Shown: in pieces, positions 27,931 through 34,559 of the stretch
How positions within the stretch are numbered: the first letter of the stretch is position 1
How the letters are laid out: the number at the start of each line of letters is the position of its first letter
From: Limnobacter sp.
GTDB taxonomy: Bacteria; Pseudomonadota; Gammaproteobacteria; Burkholderiales; Burkholderiaceae_B
DNA: 64,000 nt
NCBI GenBank assembly: GCA_029866125.1
Contig: JARWZZ010000009.1
Location: 28,995-92,994, forward strand
Direction: 5' to 3'
Program-made: the position numbers and the translations under genes
Notes under the pieces: model-generated
Database searches by the model: none
What the model was told of the DNA's origin: nothing
The model's input: only the letters and a program-made list of their open reading frames with translations

Positions 27931-28002
27931 CATAACGTAAAGGTGACCGGCACGTTGCGGCAAGAGGCCGCAACGTATCCGAGTCGACCGACCTGTTAGA
28001 GC
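27931..28002 (-). repeat. attC site 3
   Basis: 72-bp site with a perfect 9-bp central stem CGTTGCGGC/GCCGCAACG, outer boxes CTCTAAC and GTTATGT (minus strand), and inner GGTCGGTCGACTCGG / CCGGTCACCTTTAC halves. It belongs to the cassette at 28006-28536, three bases away. Confidence 0.8.
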
Positions 28003-28005
28003 TCG

Positions 28006-28536
28006 TCACATCACCCTCCACCGCACCACCCTGTATCCCTCAAAGATGCGAAACGTGACGTACACCGAGCGAAAACAGCCGAGATCATGTACTGCGGTCT
28101 GTGCCCACATCTTCTCTACCAGCGCCATAGAACCTGAATTCAAGAACGGATAGTGAATGGAGACGAGCAAGTACCCCGGCCCGTACTTGTCTCTAAATGG
28201 AACGTACCCATTTTTCTCCAACTTGGCCTTGACCGCCGCCACGAATTTCAGTGCGAACTCTTCATCCATGTTAATAAACGGGCCGTTACCTACTGAAACG
28301 TGCGCCTCGCCGGGAGTGGCGTACGAGTTCAAGTCTCGCGCATACGAGTCATTCCAGTACGCGGTAACGACTTCTGCCCACCGCGTAGTTCGGCCTGATT
28401 GAATGATCGCTTCAGGCGGATCAGGCTCAGCAATGACACGATAGCTCGCGCGATGTCGACGATTCAGTTCATTGATAAGAAGTCCGACTTGAAATCGCTC
28501 GTGCTTTTCTTTGATGGTGCTGCGAGGGTTTGGCAC
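28006..28536 (-). CDS. cassette gene: unknown soluble protein
   Basis: A 176-residue protein starting at GTG 28536, only seven bases from the preceding attC boundary, as is usual for cassettes. Part of it (EPDPPEAIIQSG then RWAEVVTAYW, about residues 37-61) loosely resembles the D...E-V core of PD-(D/E)xK nuclease-like folds (PDxxI...xEVT). The canonical Lys is not evident, so this is weak. No family recognised. Confidence 0.5.
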   Translation of the reverse strand: MPNPRSTIKEKHERFQVGLLINELNRRHRASYRVIAEPDPPEAIIQSGRTTRWAEVVTAYWNDSYARDLNSYATPGEAHVSVGNGPFINMDEEFALKFVAAVKAKLEKNGYVPFRDKYGPGYLLVSIHYPFLNSGSMALVEKMWAQTAVHDLGCFRSVYVTFRIFEGYRVVRWRVM

Positions 28537-28542
28537 GGAGAG

Positions 28543-28619
28543 CTCTAACGTTTGGTTAAGGGGCCGGCTTTAGCCGGTCCAGAGTGAGCGAAGCGAACGA
28601 CTTGAACCACTAGTTAGAC
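28543..28619 (-). repeat. attC site 4
   Basis: 77-bp site and the clearest of the set. Minus-strand boxes are GTCTAAC and GTTAGAG, inner halves GGTTCAAG / CCTTAACC, and GC-rich stems CCGGC/GCCGG and GTTCGCTTCGC. It belongs to the TIR-like cassette. Confidence 0.85.
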
Positions 28620-28630
28620 CAGCCAAGTGA

Positions 28631-29425
28631 TTACCAATTGCTGATTGCATAACCACACGCCTTGAGCTCTTTTGATACTTCAAATCTCCAGCCGCCAGCT
28701 GCATCTAAGTCAACATAGACCACCCCACTGATGTCATTCGGAGTTTCTATTTCTCCCTTGACCAAGGCGCAAACATTCTCCCTGCCTAGCTTTGCCATAA
28801 GATATCCATGTTCGAAAACAACGTTTTGTCGTGCTCTGTTTTTGGCAGGAATTTTTGATTCATGTACGCCCCGGCCGTGATCACAGGGTGTGTATAAAAC
28901 TAGAGCAAAGTCAGCGTCGTTTGAATAGTGCTCAATTTTCTCGATGATGGTCATGCCTGAACTGGCTTGCTCATGAAGTATGATTGCTTTAAGGCCTAAG
29001 CTTTCTATGAAGCGACTAACCTCATGTTTAGCCTCGTTATCTCTGCCATGAACAATAAAGACATTTCTTTTGTTTCTAGCTACCGACTTATTTGTCGCGC
29101 CTGATATCGTGCTTTGAGTTTTTACTGGCGCTGCTGTTCCGAACTCTAGTGAGTCCAGTAGCGGTGTGAATTGCTCGGAAAGGTACGTTCTTCGTTCTGC
29201 ATATGTAGAAAACTTTGGCTGTATAAAGCCCCAGAAAGAGTCCAGGTTTCTATGCAGCTTTAACCATGCTGGTAATTGATTGGAAATTTGGTGATTGCTA
29301 AGTAATTCATAGCGAAGTTTTTCATATTCGCTAGAGTCTGCGGTTTTGCCTGTGGCATGAGCAATCAATAAATTTAACAGGTAACTTACTTTTTCAAAAT
29401 CGTTTTTTAGGAAATTTGTGCTCAT
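28631..29425 (-). CDS. cassette gene: TIR-like NAD/nucleotide-binding protein (PF10137-like)
   Basis: A 264-residue protein with two parts. Residues 1-95 are a helical domain (LPAWLKLHRNLDSFWGFI, YAERRTYL). Residues 121-264 are a TIR-like domain with FIVHGRDNEAKHEVSRF, ILHEQASSGMTIIEK, ALVLYTPCDHG and NVVFEHGYLMAKLGR, in which Glu205 is the expected catalytic residue. This domain family is used as an NAD-degrading effector in cyclic-nucleotide-triggered defence (CBASS/Pycsar). No cyclase is adjacent, so this would be a single-gene effector. ATG at 29425. Confidence 0.8.
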   Translation of the reverse strand: MSTNFLKNDFEKVSYLLNLLIAHATGKTADSSEYEKLRYELLSNHQISNQLPAWLKLHRNLDSFWGFIQPKFSTYAERRTYLSEQFTPLLDSLEFGTAAPVKTQSTISGATNKSVARNKRNVFIVHGRDNEAKHEVSRFIESLGLKAIILHEQASSGMTIIEKIEHYSNDADFALVLYTPCDHGRGVHESKIPAKNRARQNVVFEHGYLMAKLGRENVCALVKGEIETPNDISGVVYVDLDAAGGWRFEVSKELKACGYAISNW

Positions 29426-29787
29426 TCACGGAGTACCGGTTCAGTTTGTTTTAGGTCTAACTTGATTTATCGAACAATAACGGCGATATCCATTTATCCG
29501 CGCATGGCAAATGTTTACATTAAATAAACTATTTCAAATATTTGCCAAGCATCGCATGAACACGATGAAAAATAAACCTTGGTTATTTACCACCAAACGT
29601 TGAGCCTGGAACTCGATTTCGAAGCTCAGAACCATCATCGACAACTGCCAAAGTTCTTAAGACTGCTTTTGCAAATAACTCAAACGCTTCGTCCATAAGT
29701 CCAAATGACCGCTTCGGCCAAAATCTAGACGTTGAATACACTTATTGGGCCAAGGAATCCGTCTGCAATAGCTACCATGCTCACTTG
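29426..29787. other. gene-free stretch with possible degenerate attC site
   Basis: No gene seen. Positions 29455-29605 are bounded by GTCTAAC and GTTGAGC and contain a GGCAAAT/ATTTGCC stem (about 29505-29547), so this may be a fifth, long attC or the array head. Downstream lie the right-hand inverted repeat (29703-29730) and GACGTTGAATA (29728-29738), which also occurs at 26505-26515. Confidence 0.4.
29703..29730 (+). repeat. right copy of the inverted repeat bounding the cassette array
   Basis: Contains ATGACCGCTTCGGCCAAAAT, matching the minus strand at 26438-26465 with few changes. It is followed by an 11-bp sequence shared directly with 26505-26515. Confidence 0.5.
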
Positions 29788-30057
29788 TTATCGACGAGAC
29801 TCTTGAACATCTTTTGCCAGCCAAGCTTTGATAAGAGACTGATAGGGAATGTCTCTTTTGTTTGCTTCGATTTTGATGCTATCCAATAATCCTTCGGGAA
29901 GCCTCAATGAAATTGTCTTGGTTGAGGGTTTAAGATTCGGAAATATTGCCCGCTGGGCCCTACTCAAATCGAGGTATTCACTTGAATCATGGCTTTCCCA
30001 GAATTCACGTTCATCTTTCTCGGTTTCGAATTTTGGAAGTGACTTAAGCTCTTTCAT
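29788..30057 (-). CDS. brnA: BrnA/CopG-type antitoxin (orphan)
   Basis: An 89-residue antitoxin. An N-terminal toxin-binding part (LPKFETEKDEREFWESHDSS) is followed by a ribbon-helix-helix domain (TISLRLPEGLLDSIKIEANK, then PYQSLIKAWL). This is the usual BrnA/CopG antitoxin layout of type II pairs. The toxin gene brnT normally precedes it. Here only the last codons of brnT remain, overlapping the brnA start, so the antitoxin is an orphan that could still bind DNA. Confidence 0.75.
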   Translation of the reverse strand: MKELKSLPKFETEKDEREFWESHDSSEYLDLSRAQRAIFPNLKPSTKTISLRLPEGLLDSIKIEANKRDIPYQSLIKAWLAKDVQESRR

Positions 30058-30150
30058 AAATCAGTTTTTCCTTTCTGTGCATATTCCGTGCAGCGGTTAC
30101 ACGAATCAGGTTATCCATTTCCCTCATGGTAAACGTGATGCATGAACCCC
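30044..30150 (-). pseudogene. brnT toxin remnant (C-terminal end only)
   Basis: Reading the minus strand up to the TAA at 30044-30046, the peptide ends LIRVTAARNMHRKEKLIYER-A. This is the conserved C-terminus of BrnT toxins (RxISAR-x-M-x-RKE-x-x-YE). In-frame similarity extends upstream for about ten more residues (ITFTMRE) and then stops where the response-regulator gene ends at 30161. About two thirds of brnT is therefore missing, probably by deletion. The 14-base overlap with brnA keeps the original coupling. Confidence 0.7.
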
Positions 30151-30160
30151 CTCAAAAACC

Positions 30161-31072
30161 TCACTGATTCCTACTCAACACCCTCAACGCAATCCCCGCC
30201 GCAGCAGTGCGGTTTTCAACACCCAGTTTGGGAAACACCTGCTCCAAGTGTTTGTTCACTGTACGTGGGCTCATTGCCAAAATTTCGGCCACCTCCCGAT
30301 TGGTTTTGCCATTGGCAATCCAGTACAACACTTCGGCCTCACGGTCGGTTAAATTCAGTTGCTCTTTCAGCAGTGGGGCATCCATGGTTTTGTGGCCATC
30401 AATCAGCCTGAACAGTCGGTGGCCATTGGGTTCGCTGCCCACCAAGCGGATAAACAGGGGGTAGCCCAAGCCGCGTAGGGACAATTGGCTGTTTGAATCC
30501 GGTTCCTGCGACATCCATGTCCGCAATTGCTGGGACAAAATTTGGTTTTGCCAATCCTCGGTGGCATTGGCGTTGGCCAGTAAGTCGTAGGTTTGGGGGG
30601 TGGCCCACAGCACTTGCCCCAAAGCGTTGGCTGTTAAAAGGTGCTGGCCTGCGTGGTCCAATGCAGAATACGCGCTGTGAGTTAAACGCGCATTGGCTAG
30701 GTGCACTTTCATGCGGGCAATCAGCTCGTTGGGTTTGACGGGTTTAATCAAGTAGTCCACGCCGCCTACTTCAAGGCCGCGCACTATGTCTTCGGTGTCG
30801 GTCAGGCCGGTCATAAAAATAACCGGGATGCTCGCCAATGCGGGGTTGGCTTTCAGCAATCGGCAGGCTTCAAAGCCATCCATTTGCGGCATCAGGGCGT
30901 CCATCAAAATCAAGTCGGGGCGAATGCGTTGGGCAATGGTCAGCGCCTGTTTGCCTTCCAGCGCAACCAGCACATCCATGCCCGCATTTTCCAGCGTATC
31001 GTTGATCATGCTGAGGGAGTCGGCCGAGTCGTCCACCACCAGCACCACGTCGCGGCGTTGTTTGCTCATCAT
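30161..31072 (-). CDS. LuxR/NarL-type response regulator
   Basis: A 303-residue DNA-binding regulator. The receiver is at about residues 8-125 (LVVDDSADS, phosphoacceptor Asp in LILMDALMPQMDG, Lys in YLIKPVKP). A PAS-like linker follows at about 130-225, and a C-terminal LuxR helix-turn-helix has LTDREAEVLYWIANGKTNRE. It overlaps the stop of the upstream sensor kinase by four bases, so it is almost certainly the kinase's output. Targets unknown; urea, purine or phosphate genes are nearby candidates. Confidence 0.88.
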   Translation of the reverse strand: MMSKQRRDVVLVVDDSADSLSMINDTLENAGMDVLVALEGKQALTIAQRIRPDLILMDALMPQMDGFEACRLLKANPALASIPVIFMTGLTDTEDIVRGLEVGGVDYLIKPVKPNELIARMKVHLANARLTHSAYSALDHAGQHLLTANALGQVLWATPQTYDLLANANATEDWQNQILSQQLRTWMSQEPDSNSQLSLRGLGYPLFIRLVGSEPNGHRLFRLIDGHKTMDAPLLKEQLNLTDREAEVLYWIANGKTNREVAEILAMSPRTVNKHLEQVFPKLGVENRTAAAGIALRVLSRNQ

Positions 31073-34000
31073 CGAGGAACCTCAGCCAGCAATTGGCTCA
31101 TGCGCTCGAACTGGCACATGCGCGTTAAGTCCTGCAAATGGGTCAAGGTGGGCTTTGGCATGTCGGGTAAGTGTTCCAATTGTTCTAGAACAAGCAGCAC
31201 ACCCTTGCGGTAACCCATTTCAGCATTCACCTGCAACTCAGCCAGCAGGGCCGTTTTGGGGAAGCTCAATTTTTCATGAAAGGGCAAGTTGGGGCTCAGC
31301 CTGTGCGCCTCTGCGTCATTCTTGGGCAGGTATTCCCACTCCAAATCCAAGTGCACGCCAATGGTTTGCAGCAGCTTTTGGTTGTTAATGGGTTTAATCA
31401 AATATTCGCTGAACAAAAACTTGTCCTCATCCTGCCGGTGTTGTTCATTCAAATCAGCGGATAGCATAAGCACGGGCTGCGTGTACCCGGTTTTGCGCAA
31501 GTGGCGCACCAAGCTCAAACCATCCATCACTGGCATGGCCACATCCAGAATAAAAAGGTCAATGTTCTGAACTTCGCTTATGGACTCCAAAAGCTGCACA
31601 CAGGCCTGCCCATTGTTGGCCTCCAACACCTGAAAGCCCAAAGGCACCAATAGGTCGGACAAAAAGCCGCGCAACACGGGGTCGTCATCCACCAAGCAAA
31701 CCGTACGCCTTGGGCCTTGGTAGCCCTTGATAAGCAGGGGCTCCTCAGGCAGGGCTTTGGGGCTTTGCACCCACGGCAACATCAGGGTGACAGTAAATGT
31801 ACTGCCCTGCCCCACTTCGCTTTGCAGCTTCAGGTTACCGCCCATTACATCAGTCAGCAAACGCACAATCGTCAAACCCAAACCCGTGCCGGGTAGGTTC
31901 ATGGTGTCTTGATTGCGAATGCGTTCAAAGGGCTGAAAAATCCGTTCTTGGTCATCGACTGAAATGCCAGGCCCTGTGTCTTGCACCTTGAATTCTGCCA
32001 CTTGGTTGCGATAGCGTATTTGCAAAACCACCCCGCCTTCGCGGGTGTACTTCACCGCATTGGACAACACATTAATCAATATTTGCCGCAAACGTTTTTC
32101 ATCGGTAGAAACCATGGTGGGCAAAGGGTCAAGCACCTCACACACAAAACGAATGCCCTTTTGCGAGGCTTGCAAGCCAAAAAGGGTGTTCATCTCAGCA
32201 ATAAAATCCGGCAGGTTTACTTGGCTTTTGTTCAGGCCCAGCCGCCCTGCTTCAATTTTTGAAATATCAAGCAAACCTTCAATCAAATCCGTCAAATACT
32301 GGCCACTACGTTGAATGGTGTTCAGCCCGTCCCGGTGTGAAGGCGGTGTAACAGGGTTTTCAGCCAACAACTGCGCGTACCCCAAAATAGATTGCAGCGG
32401 CGTGCGCAACTCATGGCTAATGCCGCTGAGGTAACGGCTTTTGGCATCATTGGCACGTTCAGCCAACTCTTTGGCTTGTTGCAGCGCAAAGTCAGTCAGC
32501 TTGTGGGCTTCAATTTCTCGCACCAGTTTGCGGGTTTGACGGTTGGATTCTGTTTGCGCCACCAAGCGGCTTTCATGCGCCAGCAAAAATAGCCAAGCCA
32601 CCACACCCGATACAATCAGCAAAATAAAATACATCATCACCATGGCTTGGCTCAATAGGTGAGCCTCGGCCTGCGTGTCGGTTTGCAATTGGCGGTATAC
32701 CACCGACACCAGTGCCGCGTTCAGCATGCCCATCAACGCCCACAAACCCAAAAAGCGGCCAAAGCGTGAATTGATTCGTTTCACCCACCGGTGCGGGAAC
32801 AGCAGATGCATCAACGCAAGGGCTTGGTCTGACAGGCGGGCTTTGGGTTTGCAACTGTCCAGGCAACGAACATCCAGCGAGCAACACAGGGAGCAAATTG
32901 CACTTTCATACGCGGAGCAATGGCTCATGTCCGGGGATTCAAATTCGTTCTCGCAAATCACACACTTGTGAATCGATGTTTTGAAGCCGTACACATTGCG
33001 CTCTACACGCACGGGAATCATTTCAATGGATTGCCGGGCCAGGTAAAAACGGCTTTTGGTTAAAATGGCAATTGCAGGCACACTCACAAAGCACACCGCA
33101 AGGCTGACGAAATGCGAAAGCTGCGCTGTTACTTCGCCAAACACCCCCAAATAACACAGCAAGCCCATGCTGGAGGCCAGAATCATCGACCCCACACCCA
33201 CCGGGTTGATGTCATACAAATGCGCCCGCTTAAACTCCACGAATGATGGGCTTAAACCCAAAGGTTTGTTGATCAATAAGTCAGCCGCCAGTGAACCCAA
33301 CCAACTCACAGCCACAATGGCAAAAACGCCTAGAATGGCCTCCAGCGCCTGATAAATGCCTAACTCCATCAGGATCAAAGCAAGCGTGACATTGAACACC
33401 AGCCACACCACGCGGCCGGGGTGGCTGTGCGTTACCCTCGAGAAAAAATTAGACCATGCAATGGACCCTGCATAGGCATTGGTGACATTGATTTTCATTT
33501 GCGACACAATCACCATCAACCCGGCCAGCACCAGCGACACGGAAGGTGATTCTGTCAGGTAGGTGAACACCCGTTGGTACATGCGGGTGGGGTCGCTGGC
33601 CTCCAATACGCTTGCGCCGGAAGTCACCGCAAGGTAAGCCAAGAAAGAGCCCAGCAGCATTTTAATCATGCCAATGAACACCCAGCCCGGCCCAGCCAAC
33701 ACCAGCCAAGTCCACCACTCTTTGCTGTTTTTGGCGTTTTTTTCGGGCAAGAAGCGCAGGTAATCCACCTGCTCGCCAATTTGGGCCACCATGGCAAACA
33801 ACACAGATGCAGCAGCACCAAACAGCAAAATATCAAAGCCGCCTTGCTGGGCTGCATCGGGCTTAAATTCAGTCCAAGCACCCACCTGCGGAAACTCATA
33901 AGCCACCACCACAACAAGGGCGGTGCATTGCAAAACAATCCAAATACCCTGTGTGCCCACCTGAAATTTGCTGATGGCGGTGATGCCGTGCGTCACAATT

Positions 34001-34485
34001 GGAATCACCGCCACGGCGCACAAAAAATAGCCCAATGCCAGTGGGATGTTAAAAAGCAGGTTCAAGGCCGATGCAAGAATGGCGGCCTCAATCGCGAAAA
34101 ATAGAAAGGTAAACGACGCGTAAATCAGCGAGGTGACGGTTGAGCCCATGTAGCCAAACCCCGCACCACGGGTGAGTAAATCAATGTCCAAACCGTGTTT
34201 GGCAGAGTGGTACGCAATTGGAAAACCGATGATGAAAAACAGCGTACACACCACCAGCATGGCGGCCACGGTGTTGTAAAAACCATAGCTAAGCGTAACC
34301 GCTGCGGCAATGCCCTCTAAGGCCAAAAAGGCAGTGGCACCCAAGGCTGTTTTACCCACACGGGAAATGGGCATGTGGCGGGCTTTGCCTGCGGTAAAAC
34401 GCAGGGCGTAGTCTTCCATGGTTTGGTCGGCCACCCACTTGTTGTAGTGGCGGCGAACCTTAAATACGCGCTGTGAAGCTGTCAT
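31069..34485 (-). CDS. NCS1-permease / histidine kinase / receiver fusion sensor
   Basis: A 1138-residue transporter-sensor. Residues 1 to about 480 form a 12-helix NCS1 (purine/cytosine/allantoin permease) domain. A Cys-rich patch at about 500-545 (KCVICENE, SLCCSLDVRC) could bind a metal. Two more membrane helices follow at about 580-635. The kinase has HisKA at about 688 (SGISHELRTPLQS), ATPase N and G boxes (DTGPGIS, GTGLGLTIV) and a C-terminal receiver with Asp in LFILDVAMPVMDG. ATG at 34485 is preferred to TTG 34497. It likely senses a nitrogen heterocycle during binding or transport and signals to the overlapping LuxR regulator; ligand inferred. Confidence 0.85.
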   Translation of the reverse strand: MTASQRVFKVRRHYNKWVADQTMEDYALRFTAGKARHMPISRVGKTALGATAFLALEGIAAAVTLSYGFYNTVAAMLVVCTLFFIIGFPIAYHSAKHGLDIDLLTRGAGFGYMGSTVTSLIYASFTFLFFAIEAAILASALNLLFNIPLALGYFLCAVAVIPIVTHGITAISKFQVGTQGIWIVLQCTALVVVVAYEFPQVGAWTEFKPDAAQQGGFDILLFGAAASVLFAMVAQIGEQVDYLRFLPEKNAKNSKEWWTWLVLAGPGWVFIGMIKMLLGSFLAYLAVTSGASVLEASDPTRMYQRVFTYLTESPSVSLVLAGLMVIVSQMKINVTNAYAGSIAWSNFFSRVTHSHPGRVVWLVFNVTLALILMELGIYQALEAILGVFAIVAVSWLGSLAADLLINKPLGLSPSFVEFKRAHLYDINPVGVGSMILASSMGLLCYLGVFGEVTAQLSHFVSLAVCFVSVPAIAILTKSRFYLARQSIEMIPVRVERNVYGFKTSIHKCVICENEFESPDMSHCSAYESAICSLCCSLDVRCLDSCKPKARLSDQALALMHLLFPHRWVKRINSRFGRFLGLWALMGMLNAALVSVVYRQLQTDTQAEAHLLSQAMVMMYFILLIVSGVVAWLFLLAHESRLVAQTESNRQTRKLVREIEAHKLTDFALQQAKELAERANDAKSRYLSGISHELRTPLQSILGYAQLLAENPVTPPSHRDGLNTIQRSGQYLTDLIEGLLDISKIEAGRLGLNKSQVNLPDFIAEMNTLFGLQASQKGIRFVCEVLDPLPTMVSTDEKRLRQILINVLSNAVKYTREGGVVLQIRYRNQVAEFKVQDTGPGISVDDQERIFQPFERIRNQDTMNLPGTGLGLTIVRLLTDVMGGNLKLQSEVGQGSTFTVTLMLPWVQSPKALPEEPLLIKGYQGPRRTVCLVDDDPVLRGFLSDLLVPLGFQVLEANNGQACVQLLESISEVQNIDLFILDVAMPVMDGLSLVRHLRKTGYTQPVLMLSADLNEQHRQDEDKFLFSEYLIKPINNQKLLQTIGVHLDLEWEYLPKNDAEAHRLSPNLPFHEKLSFPKTALLAELQVNAEMGYRKGVLLVLEQLEHLPDMPKPTLTHLQDLTRMCQFERMSQLLAEVPR

Positions 34486-34559
34486 GACATAAGCCAATGC
34501 ACCAGTGTGGGGCCAATTGGCTTTACTGATGCACGGACTATGCCAAGGGTAGTTGAAAC

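Larger units (their letters stand above)
26505..29605 (-). mobile_element. integron gene-cassette array without integrase (CALIN-like)
   Basis: Four consecutive minus-strand genes each end in a palindromic site bounded by a RYYYAAC-type box and a GTTRRRY-type box, the form of integron attC sites. Each site follows the gene it belongs to on the minus strand. A fifth, weaker site lies upstream of the first cassette. No IntI-type tyrosine recombinase is present in the window and no gene occupies the place where intI and attI would be, so this is an orphan array, or the distal part of an integron whose head is elsewhere. Confidence 0.8.

Noticed and set aside
29426..30160. Integron integrase gene expected at the array head
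   Set aside because: No frame here has tyrosine-recombinase motifs; the only gene is the brnA antitoxin with the brnT stub.
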